Origin: Thermoplasmatales archaeon
GTDB lineage: Archaea > Thermoplasmatota > Thermoplasmata > Thermoplasmatales > GCA-001856825
Assembly: GCA_014874235.1 (NCBI GenBank)
Contig: JACWAC010000075.1
Coordinates: 1 to 6,044, forward strand
Direction of reading: 5' to 3'
Length of the DNA: 6,044 bases
Part shown: piece after piece, positions 1 to 5,907 of the stretch
Numbering within the stretch: the first letter of the stretch is position 1
Layout of the letters: the number at the start of each line of letters is the position of its first letter
The notes under the pieces: generated by a model
Database searches by the model: none
What the model was told of the DNA's origin: nothing
The model's input: the letters and a program-made list of their open reading frames with translations, nothing else
Program-made: the position numbers and the translations under genes

Positions 1-38
1 GTATTGCTATATTGCATAGTATTACTTAATGATTTCCA

Positions 39-407
39 TTAACAGTTAAAGCCCCACGAGCCGGCCATGGACTGGGGAAACCTCCTCATAAGCGAGTGGA
101 AGATCGGATAGTCCTCGGTGAGCATCAGCATCAAAATGGGTGTCCAGTGCTCAAACACCTTCTTGTCCTTCCACATCAACTCTTCAAGATCCTTGAGTCT
201 GAAATCGCCCACCCTAGACCAGATAGACAGGACGTGCGAAGGCGCCACTATAGTAATAGGGTCCCACTGGATGTATGCAACATCCCTCATCACTGAAAGT
301 ATATCGTCCTTTGTCCCTTTTTTTGGATACTTTCCGTAGAGGTGCTGTTTGAATACAGCAATTCTTTTGAGATTAGACAAAGTAGTCTCAATATGCGCCC
401 TGTTCAT
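39..407 (-). pseudogene. Truncated YcaQ/HTH_42-type winged-helix DNA glycosylase-like protein, N-terminal fragment
   Basis: The 122-residue product resembles the N-terminus of the YcaQ (AlkX/AlkZ-like, HTH_42) family, which includes bacterial glycosylases that unhook interstrand crosslinks. Visible family features are an N-terminal helix rich in basic residues, the stretch DVAYIQWDPITIVAPSHVL (about residues 42-60), SRVGDF, and FEHWTPI followed by TEDYP (about 85-100). Family members are usually near 350-400 residues, so only about one third is present and the region that would carry the catalytic motif is missing. The product ends SWGFNC at a TAA just where the DNA turns AT-rich, and none of the three frames in the remaining 38 bases continues the protein. 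The start is ATG at 407; an in-frame TGA lies three codons upstream, and AAGGAG sits about 11 bases before it. The fragment is probably a non-functional remnant, though the rest could lie beyond the window edge. Family assignment is by recognition of motifs only. Confidence 0.72.
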
Positions 408-523
408 CCAGTCTCAATCTCCTTGGTCATATCTGCACAACTGGCAACAATCATTCGAATGCTTGTCAATTCAATCTTGGACTTATTATTAATTTTTGGT
501 GTGAATTCCACGACAACTTTCAT
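404..523 (-). CDS. Possible 39-residue peptide, ATGA-coupled to the glycosylase fragment
   Basis: A short reading frame begins at ATG 523 and ends at a TGA that overlaps the ATG of the downstream glycosylase fragment (ATGA, 4 bases), the same arrangement seen between the phosphatase and uracil-DNA glycosylase genes. The product begins MKVVVEFTPK and ends KEIETG, with no membrane segment, signal peptide or recognisable motif. I do not recognise the family. A run of A on this strand (complement of 545-551) lies about 25 bases upstream of the ATG, where an archaeal TATA-like element would sit for a leaderless transcript, and there is no clear ribosome binding site. It may be a real leader peptide or small gene, the remnant of a larger gene, or chance. 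The frame on the opposite strand across 342-533 is more hydrophobic and less protein-like. Confidence 0.35.
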   Translation of the reverse strand: MKVVVEFTPKINNKSKIELTSIRMIVASCADMTKEIETG

Positions 524-572
524 AAAAGGTTGACGCCGCAATCTTTTTTTTGTGCTGCGAGATTGTCTTGAT
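524..572. promoter_or_regulatory. Short divergent promoter region
   Basis: These 49 bases separate the minus-strand peptide/glycosylase pair from the plus-strand peptidase, so both promoters must lie here or overlap the flanking genes. An eight-base T run (544-551) reads as an A run on the minus strand, about 25 bases before ATG 523. For the plus strand, the T run is about 25 bases before ATG 573, and a second TATA-like candidate, CATAAAAGG (521-529), would place a start near 550 and leave a leader of about 20 bases. No strong Shine-Dalgarno sequence precedes either start. Which box serves which gene is inference. Confidence 0.35.
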
Positions 573-2282
573 ATGTCGGTACAATTTACAGTGGACTTAT
601 CAGAGGCTCATTCAGGCGTGCTTAAAGTGCAAATGGAATTTCCTTCCTCGGGCAAGGAAGAGATTGTAATGCCAGTATGGGCGCCCGGCTCGTACCTGGT
701 CCGGGACTATTCCAGACACGTTTCCAACATACACTCAAAGAGCAGGGTAGAACAGCTATCCAAGAACAGGTGGTCCGTATCTTCAAAAGAAAAAAATGCG
801 ACGGTTGACTATGAGGTTTACTGTGACGAACTGACGGTCGACACATCGTACTCGGACAGCTCTTTTGTGCTGATAAACGGGACGGGCCTGTTCTTCTATC
901 CCGAGGGTAAGAAGGACTGTGAGTACTCCGTAAAATTCAAGAACTACGGAAGGTGGAAAATAGCCACGGGTATGCCAGAGAAGAAGGGATTGTATTCTGC
1001 GGAGAACTACGATAATTTTGTCGACTCTCCGATTCTGATCGGAGATCTTCAACTTATGGAATTCATGGTTATGAACAAGAAACACACGGTCGCGTGGCAA
1101 GGCAGAATGGTCAGAGACAGGGATATGATGACCCAAGACTTCAAGAAGATCGTTGAAGCAGAGGGCAAGCTGTTTGGAAAGCTGCCCTATGATCAATATT
1201 TCTTCCTGATAATGACCGTTCCAGACGAATACTACGGTGGACTCGAGCACAAGAACAGCACAGCGATACTCTATCCAGAATACAAGTTCCACGACGACTA
1301 TGAGTACAAGCTATTCCTGACCACTGTTTCCCATGAATTCTTCCACACTTGGAACGTGAAGAGGATAAGACCGAAAGAATTGGGGCCATTCGATTACACC
1401 AAGGAGGTTCACACCAACCTTCTATGGCTTAGCGAGGGATTCACTTCATACTACGAGTGGGTGTTTCTGTGGAGAGCGGGCCTGGTAAAAGAGGAAGAGT
1501 TTATTGAACACCTCGCAAAGATGATAGACTTCTATACGCTCATGCCTGGACACGTGTTACCTGCCGATTCTGCCTCGTTCAACACATGGGTCAAGCTGTA
1601 CAAGCCGGATGGAAATGTTTTCAATACCTACGTCTCCTACTATCTCAAGGGAGAGCTGATGGCATTTGCGCTTGATAGCGAAATCATCAAACGCACCGGT
1701 GGGAAGAGGTCACTGGATGACGTGTTCAGGGCTCTCTATTCGGATTTCAACAAGAACGGAAAGGGGATAGAAAAGAAGGACCTGATTGAGCATGTCAAGA
1801 GGTTGATAGGAAGCGAAGCAGAGAAATTGGTTTCAAATCTCTCCGAGACCACTAAGGAAATCGATTTTGGCCAGTACCTCAGAGATATGGGATACAGGGT
1901 CAGTCACAAGTTCGCAGACAAGAAGACGGGCTCAAGGGGGTTCACGGGAATGGTCGTCTCTACCGAAGGGGGAAAGGTGGTGGCAAAGAATATAATAAAG
2001 GGATATCCTGCATACGAGGCGGGCGTTTTACCTGGGGACGAGTTGGTAGCGGTAAACGGACAGAGGTTCACCGAAACTTTTACGAGGGTTATGACGAAAG
2101 AGTTCAGGGCCAGAAAGCTGGATTCTATAAAGAATGCGAACCCGGGGGATGAAATAAATCTATACGTGTTCAGGAAACACAATCTGCTGAATTTCAAGAT
2201 GAAGGCAGTCGAAGAGCCCAAGGAGACCGTAGCAGTCAAGGACAAAAATTCGAAGATCAAGACGAAGATACTTTCAGGATAA
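573..2282 (+). CDS. M61-family (glycyl aminopeptidase-like) zinc metallopeptidase with PDZ domain
   Basis: This is a predicted zinc aminopeptidase of 569 residues. An N-terminal beta domain typical of M61 contains MPVWAPGSYLVRDYSRHV (about residues 30-48). The gluzincin catalytic domain follows, with the substrate-binding motif GGLEH (222-226), zinc motif HEFFH (H254, E255 as general base, H258) continuing into TWNVKRIRP, and the third zinc ligand E288 in LWLSEGFTSYY. The YYLKG helix (about 356-360) is also typical of the family. A PDZ domain spans roughly 445-550, with GYPAYEAGVLPGDEL starting at 477. There is no signal peptide or membrane segment, so the protein should be cytoplasmic, where M61 enzymes trim peptides, with a preference for N-terminal Gly/Ala in characterised relatives. 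ATG 573 is chosen because MSVQFTVDL matches the usual family N-terminus; GTG 552 would add seven residues without support. The 3' end overlaps the convergent uracil-DNA glycosylase gene by 9 bases. Length is near normal and all catalytic residues are intact. Exact substrate is unknown. Confidence 0.93.
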   Translation: MSVQFTVDLSEAHSGVLKVQMEFPSSGKEEIVMPVWAPGSYLVRDYSRHVSNIHSKSRVEQLSKNRWSVSSKEKNATVDYEVYCDELTVDTSYSDSSFVLINGTGLFFYPEGKKDCEYSVKFKNYGRWKIATGMPEKKGLYSAENYDNFVDSPILIGDLQLMEFMVMNKKHTVAWQGRMVRDRDMMTQDFKKIVEAEGKLFGKLPYDQYFFLIMTVPDEYYGGLEHKNSTAILYPEYKFHDDYEYKLFLTTVSHEFFHTWNVKRIRPKELGPFDYTKEVHTNLLWLSEGFTSYYEWVFLWRAGLVKEEEFIEHLAKMIDFYTLMPGHVLPADSASFNTWVKLYKPDGNVFNTYVSYYLKGELMAFALDSEIIKRTGGKRSLDDVFRALYSDFNKNGKGIEKKDLIEHVKRLIGSEAEKLVSNLSETTKEIDFGQYLRDMGYRVSHKFADKKTGSRGFTGMVVSTEGGKVVAKNIIKGYPAYEAGVLPGDELVAVNGQRFTETFTRVMTKEFRARKLDSIKNANPGDEINLYVFRKHNLLNFKMKAVEEPKETVAVKDKNSKIKTKILSG

Positions 2283-2951
2283 GAACCTCTCCTTTATTTC
2301 TCGGAGGACACGCATAAATTCCTGCTTTGTAAGTCTGCCAGTATTCACGTTCCTTGGACTTGGGTGATAAGATCCGTAAAACCAGATGTTCCCAACTAGA
2401 TATCCCACTCCGTGCTTGAAATGCATCTCGGATACATCGTATCCTCTCTTCTTTGCATATCCCCTGAAAGTGTCAAATGCGATCTTGCCCAGGGCAAGTA
2501 CCACCTTCAGATTTTTCATATGTTCTATCTCGAATTCTCTATAATCCCTACAGTTCTCCAACTCATCTAGTTCCGGCTTGTCGCCGGGTGGAACACATTT
2601 CAGTACGGCCGTTGTGTAAAGTTTCTCAACTTTCAATCCATCATCTCTCGATATCGAGTCTGGTCTGTTCGAAAGTCCAACATCGTAAAGGCATGAGAAA
2701 AGGAACGAGGCACTCTTATCGCCTGTGAAAACTCTTCCAGTTCTATTTCCTCCAGTCGCCGCAGGAGCAAGTCCAAGAATTAGGAGCTTCGAATCGAAGT
2801 TCCCGAATCCAGGGACGGGTTTGCTCCAGAACTCTTCACCCAGGAACCTTGACCTCCTATTTGCTACCTCCACCCTGAATTTTACTATTCTGGGGCACCT
2901 GGTGCACATTATCAACCTGGAATTCATCTCTTCGATTGTTTCGAATTTCAT
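2274..2951 (-). CDS. Family 5 uracil-DNA glycosylase (UDGb), iron-sulfur type
   Basis: The enzyme is expected to remove uracil, and in characterised relatives other deaminated bases such as hypoxanthine, from DNA to start base excision repair. The 225-residue product carries the UDGb signatures: motif 1 GLAPAATGGNRTGR (60-73) running into VFTGD (D78), and motif 3 SYHPSPRN (194-201, H196) followed by TGRLT. Family 5 is marked by Ala rather than a polar catalytic residue in motif 1, as here. Four cysteines fit the 4Fe-4S site: C16 and C19 (CTRC), C119 (KCVPP) and C134 (NCRDY). The position after GLAPAA is Thr66, where many relatives have His. Length is normal. The start ATG overlaps the TGA of the trehalose-phosphate phosphatase gene (ATGA, 2948-2951). 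Upstream AGGA and GGAG lie inside that gene's end, so translation is probably coupled to it. The 3' end overlaps the convergent peptidase gene by 9 bases. Identification is secure; substrate range is inferred from the family. Confidence 0.95.
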   Translation of the reverse strand: MKFETIEEMNSRLIMCTRCPRIVKFRVEVANRRSRFLGEEFWSKPVPGFGNFDSKLLILGLAPAATGGNRTGRVFTGDKSASFLFSCLYDVGLSNRPDSISRDDGLKVEKLYTTAVLKCVPPGDKPELDELENCRDYREFEIEHMKNLKVVLALGKIAFDTFRGYAKKRGYDVSEMHFKHGVGYLVGNIWFYGSYHPSPRNVNTGRLTKQEFMRVLREIKERFLS

Positions 2952-3697
2952 CTCTCCGTCCTGAACATCTCTCTCCTATTCATCAGCAAGTCTGAGAGCA
3001 AACTCTTCATTTCTGTTGGGGACTTCAACCTGAATTCTGCGACCGTCTCCCCTTCACCGACTTTTATCGTTACATGGTTTCCCAGTTCACTGAAAGCTTC
3101 CTCGTCCGTTCTGTCGTCCCCAGCATATAGTATGAAGTCACCTTCATCTATGTGCATCAACATTGCCTTCCCTTTGTCCATTCCCCCGACCCTCAATTCG
3201 AAAACGTATTTGCCACTATACATTTCGAAACCTTCTTCCTTGACCCCAGACATTACTCTCTCTAATTTCCCGTAGTTGCTCCTGTCGACATTGTAGTAGT
3301 GGAATTGCAGATTTCCCTTCTTGTCAATTATCCTCAGTCCGGGAAAATCCTCTTCGAGGTAGGAATACTTCAATGAAAGTTCAGAGGTCCTGCGCTGGTA
3401 GTCTTCAAAATTATCCACGCTCCATTTATTGCCGCTCTCGCTTATAAATTCTGCACCGTGCATGGCAATGATGTTGAACCCCTTTCCAACCAGCGAGGTG
3501 AGTCCTTCAAGGTCCCTTCCCGTCACCAGGTAGAGTGTGATCTCTCTTTTCAACCAGTCGAGAAGATTCAGCAATTTTTTATCGGGAATAGCGAGCTCAG
3601 GTTGAGAAGTCAGATCGACCAACGTTCCGTCGTAATCAAGGAACATTTTGGTGAGCCCTCTTTTTTTCTTTACCTCATTCTTTATTTCTTCGAACAT
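2948..3697 (-). CDS. Trehalose-6-phosphate phosphatase, HAD superfamily
   Basis: This is the second enzyme of the OtsA/OtsB-type trehalose route, dephosphorylating trehalose 6-phosphate to trehalose in the cytoplasm. The 249-residue product has the HAD motifs in order: motif I FLDYDGTLVDL with nucleophile D21 and acid/base D23; motif II LVTGR (T59); motif III lysine in MDKGKAM (K175 or K177); motif IV YAGDDRTDEEAF (D194, D195, D198). AMHGAE (78-83) marks the TPP subclass, with a cap domain between. Size and motifs resemble archaeal single-domain enzymes such as the Thermoplasma one. ATG 3697 is preferred, with GGGA about 10 bases upstream; an in-frame TTG at 3706 would add three residues but sits directly against that site. 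It is the first gene of a pair with the uracil-DNA glycosylase (ATGA overlap). No trehalose-6-phosphate synthase is in the window, so the substrate must be supplied by a distant gene. A phosphatase acting on a related sugar phosphate is a lesser possibility. Confidence 0.92.
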   Translation of the reverse strand: MFEEIKNEVKKKRGLTKMFLDYDGTLVDLTSQPELAIPDKKLLNLLDWLKREITLYLVTGRDLEGLTSLVGKGFNIIAMHGAEFISESGNKWSVDNFEDYQRRTSELSLKYSYLEEDFPGLRIIDKKGNLQFHYYNVDRSNYGKLERVMSGVKEEGFEMYSGKYVFELRVGGMDKGKAMLMHIDEGDFILYAGDDRTDEEAFSELGNHVTIKVGEGETVAEFRLKSPTEMKSLLSDLLMNRREMFRTER

Positions 3698-3737
3698 AGT
3701 GAGCAATTCCCGATTCTTGTTGGAAGAGTAATAGACC

Positions 3738-3756
3738 GAAAATTAATCTAATTTTC
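3738..3756. promoter_or_regulatory. 19-base perfect palindrome, candidate operator
   Basis: GAAAATTA and TAATTTTC form an exact 8-base inverted repeat around the 3-base centre ATC, the only such long perfect palindrome I found in an intergenic region here. It lies between a TATA-like box (3763-3769, minus strand) and the phosphatase start, straddling the predicted transcription start. That is where an archaeal repressor of the winged-helix type would block RNA polymerase. Regulation of the phosphatase-glycosylase pair is inference; the symmetry itself is seen directly. Confidence 0.5.
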
Positions 3757-3762
3757 TCCCGT

Positions 3763-3769
3763 CCATAAA
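3763..3769 (-). promoter_or_regulatory. TATA-like box for the phosphatase-glycosylase operon
   Basis: On the minus strand the sequence reads TTTATGG within an AT-rich stretch (CAAAATTTATGG). It would place a transcription start near 3741, giving a leader of roughly 40 bases that contains a GGGA ribosome binding candidate. AT-rich intergenic DNA offers other possible boxes, including the palindrome itself, so this assignment is tentative. Confidence 0.35.
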
Positions 3770-3809
3770 TTTTGAATTGGGGGAATCGAGCCAACTTTCT
3801 AGTAAGGTC

Positions 3810-5315
3810 CTAGCGGAAAGTGTCAAACGTTGTCTGGACATTCTTCTTGCCATCTCTCAGTATGTTCTTCATCTTCTTCTCCTTGCGACCTGCGGAATAA
3901 TAGTACGATAAGTCTCTCGATTTCTCCATCGTGAGTACATAGACCTTGCCCTTCCCAAATCTCCCCGTTCTCCCTCTCCTCTGAATGGATCTCACCTCGC
4001 TCGGTACAGGCTCGTAAAAAATTACTGTGTCTGCAGCGGGAACGTCAAGTCCTTCCTCACCAACTTGAGTCGCAACGAGTACCTTAATGGTTCCATCTCT
4101 GAACAATTGCAGTGTGGAAGTCTGTTCCTTCTGACTCATGCCCTTTCCTTCCTTCCGCGAACTCTGCCCAATAAATTTCTCGCAGGCAAAGCCCTCCTTT
4201 CTCAGCATCTCGGAGACAATGTTTGCCGTGATCCTGTAGTGACAAAAGACTATGGCTTTTTCAAAACCTCTCTCTTTAAGGATTTCAATTATTTTTGATA
4301 TCTTGGGCGTGTGCAGATTGAGGGGTTGAGTTGACAACTTTTCGGCTTTCTTCTCGATCGATAAAATCCTGCTATCGGTGACGACCTTTTTCGCCTTGCT
4401 GTTCCCGGTCTTCATATCCTGCAGATAAGCATAAAACGGAAGGACTCCCTGTGTCTCAGCAAACTCCAGTAAATAGTCGATCAGAATTGCGTAGGTTCTG
4501 ATTCGAACTGCTGAAAAGAGATACTTGTTTCCTCTCTTGATCTGACTGAACAAGTAATCGCCCAGACTAATCAGTTCTTTCCTGGAATGTCCCTGAATCT
4601 TAAGGGAGAACGATTCCAGTTTCTTGATCATCTCTCCGAGCATTTCCCGAAGTTCTTCAATTATTTCGGTTGGTCCAGGAGGGGTTTGAATTTTCACCTG
4701 TTCAATGTCAATTCCTTTGATGTAAGAAATGACATCAGGAGAATTTTCATCCCTGATTTCCAGTTCAGCTATCTTGAGGTTCTTTATGATCTGGTCTATC
4801 TTGGCACGGTCTCCCCCTGGGGAGGCAGTCGTGGCAATTATTCTTGAATCTCCAAAGTAATCTGCAACTTCAACATAGGAGTAATTCCCGATAGCCCTGT
4901 GGGCTTCGTCAAAAATCACTGCCTTTACCTCGTTCTTCAGGTCAAAGAAAAGGGACGAGTCGTTGTTGATTACCTGTGGTGTTGAAACAATGACCCTTGC
5001 CGTTTGATACAATTCTCTCCTCAGGGATTTCTTTATCTCCCCTGTCACTTCGACAATCTCTTCCTCCGATAGTTTCAGGAATTTTCTTATGCTGGCAGCA
5101 TGCTGATGTACAAGTGGTCTGGTGGGAGCAAGAAAGATGCACTTTCCTCCATCTTGTATTAAGATTGCGAGTGCTATAATTGCAATGATAGTCTTTCCAA
5201 GAGCTGTCGGTATTACTATTAGAGTATTCTTTTCAACTGCTTTCAGAGCAATGTTGTCCTGATACTCCCTGAACTCGATTAGGTCATCCCTAAGCAGTTC
5301 AGAATATTTGGGCAC
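3810..5315 (-). CDS. Hef-type superfamily 2 DNA helicase (FANCM/Hef family), helicase-only form
   Basis: Hef/FANCM proteins use ATP to remodel branched DNA at stalled replication forks. With the GTG start at 5315 the product is 501 residues: Q motif EFREYQ (Q19); Walker A PTALGKT (36-42, K41); motif Ia APTRPLVHQH (from 63); motif II DEAH (136-139) followed by RAIGNYSY; motif III TASPG (163-167); a helical insertion domain about 200-330, typical of Hef; then IVFCHYR (355-361), VATQVGEEGLDVP (414-426) and motif VI QRRGRTGR (445-452). The euryarchaeal Hef XPF/ERCC4 nuclease and helix-hairpin-helix part is absent: the protein ends about 50 residues after motif VI, in a basic tail with a PIP-box-like end (QTTFDTF, 494-500). 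Walker A has Ala38 where Gly is usual. GTG 5315 is chosen because a TATA-like element lies about 25 bases upstream, as for a leaderless start; TTG 5324 (504 residues) is the alternative, with an in-frame TGA immediately before it. The next gene downstream is the phosphatase, after 112 bases with its own promoter. Confidence 0.94.
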   Translation of the reverse strand: MPKYSELLRDDLIEFREYQDNIALKAVEKNTLIVIPTALGKTIIAIIALAILIQDGGKCIFLAPTRPLVHQHAASIRKFLKLSEEEIVEVTGEIKKSLRRELYQTARVIVSTPQVINNDSSLFFDLKNEVKAVIFDEAHRAIGNYSYVEVADYFGDSRIIATTASPGGDRAKIDQIIKNLKIAELEIRDENSPDVISYIKGIDIEQVKIQTPPGPTEIIEELREMLGEMIKKLESFSLKIQGHSRKELISLGDYLFSQIKRGNKYLFSAVRIRTYAILIDYLLEFAETQGVLPFYAYLQDMKTGNSKAKKVVTDSRILSIEKKAEKLSTQPLNLHTPKISKIIEILKERGFEKAIVFCHYRITANIVSEMLRKEGFACEKFIGQSSRKEGKGMSQKEQTSTLQLFRDGTIKVLVATQVGEEGLDVPAADTVIFYEPVPSEVRSIQRRGRTGRFGKGKVYVLTMEKSRDLSYYYSAGRKEKKMKNILRDGKKNVQTTFDTFR

Positions 5316-5321
5316 GATAGA

Positions 5322-5342
5322 CAATCACTGATTGGTTTTAAC
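5322..5342 (-). promoter_or_regulatory. Helicase promoter with small palindrome
   Basis: On the minus strand TTAAAA (5342-5337) preceded by purines looks like a TATA box with a BRE-like flank, about 25 bases before GTG 5315. Between box and start is a 13-base palindrome, CAATCA-C-TGATTG (5322-5334). It also overlaps the alternative TTG start. The promoter call is reasonable for an archaeon; an operator role for so short a palindrome is speculative. Confidence 0.35.
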
Positions 5343-5479
5343 TTTAGTGCAATGTGTTAGGCTTGATACTGAGTCAAAGTACTGGTCCTGTCAACCTCTA
5401 ACCAGGTTGTCCTGCATCTAGTTAGAAACTAATCCTACCCATCATTGTCTTTTAGTCATCCAAGAAACCTTCATTTCCG
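5325..5479. other. Intergenic stretch with two small inverted repeats, no gene seen
   Basis: About 155 bases lie between the helicase start and the end of the broken right-hand gene. I see no convincing coding frame or tRNA. CAACCT (5392-5397) can pair with AGGTTG (5404-5409) across a 6-base loop, and GTCCTG occurs just before and just after this hairpin. TAGTT-AGA-AACTA a little downstream is a second small palindrome. CTGGT (5382-5386) can alternatively pair with ACCAG (5401-5405). A weak terminator or chance symmetry are both possible. Confidence 0.25.
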
Positions 5480-5907
5480 TCAATAATGCCAGAAGAGGTC
5501 ATCCTCATAGTCTTCGTCTTTGTTCAACTTTTCGAAATATCCTAGTGAACTGCCCTTGCAGCCATGCTGCGGATAACCACATTCCCCACACGCTTGTTGA
5601 ATTGTTCCGACATTAGCAGGAATCGGTGGGAATTCAAAATTGCTTCCATTCACTATTTCTTCTTGTATCTTATATCTACCATCCTTGTTCTCGACTAGTC
5701 CAACTAGATGAACTGGCTCGTCCAAAACCTATGAAAAAACTTTTGACTGCGTGCGTAATCATCAAGAGGATAAGTTTTGAATTCGGAATAGCCTTTAAAG
5801 TCTTCAAGATCTGGTTGAGCTGCGATAAAGACACCATCGCCCAATTTTCTGAACGAAGTCTTTGGTTTTCTGCCTACTATGCCTCCCCTTACAAGTGTTA
5901 CGTACAT
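5480..5907 (-). pseudogene. Unrecognised gene split by a single-base frameshift; product with CxxC-x4-H-x-C cluster
   Basis: Two minus-strand frames join into one plausible protein. The first runs from ATG 5907 (AGGG about 8 bases upstream) through residue 60; the second resumes at GTT 5728 and ends at TGA 5480-5482. Re-using one G at 5728 (AGG to GTT, equivalent to a lost base in a G run) gives a 142-residue product. Without repair the first frame stops at 5704-5706 and the second is closed upstream by TAG at 5729-5731. The joined product has a basic N-terminal part, then a segment around VLDEPVHLVGLVENKDGRY, and near the end C107-x2-C110-x4-H115-x-C117 (CGECGYPQHGC), which could bind a metal, followed by a very acidic tail. 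I do not recognise the family. The frame is open upstream of ATG 5907 to a TAG at 6022-6024 but offers no other ATG, GTG or TTG. Either the gene is decaying or the base call is wrong. Confidence 0.5.

Noticed and set aside
342..533. 63-codon plus-strand frame opposite the small peptide gene
   Set aside because: It starts at a weak codon inside the glycosylase fragment, has no ribosome site or motif, and ends beside the peptidase promoter. It is most likely an antisense shadow.
552..572. GTG 552 as the peptidase start
   Set aside because: It adds seven residues not expected in M61 proteins, lacks a ribosome binding site, and would lie inside the proposed promoter; ATG 573 fits the family N-terminus.
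783..1292. 169-codon minus-strand frame inside the peptidase gene
   Set aside because: It lies wholly opposite conserved M61 coding sequence, including the GGLEH motif region, and its product has no recognisable features.
2244..2248. Five-base T tract on the minus strand, about 25 bases after the uracil-DNA glycosylase stop
   Set aside because: Archaeal termination uses T tracts, but this one is short and lies inside the peptidase coding sequence, where the AAAAA encodes lysine; it is too weak to call.
5382..5409. Overlapping hairpins and a GTCCTG repeat that at first suggested a tRNA or small RNA
   Set aside because: There is no cloverleaf, no T-loop consensus and no anticodon arm, and the stems are only 5-6 base pairs.
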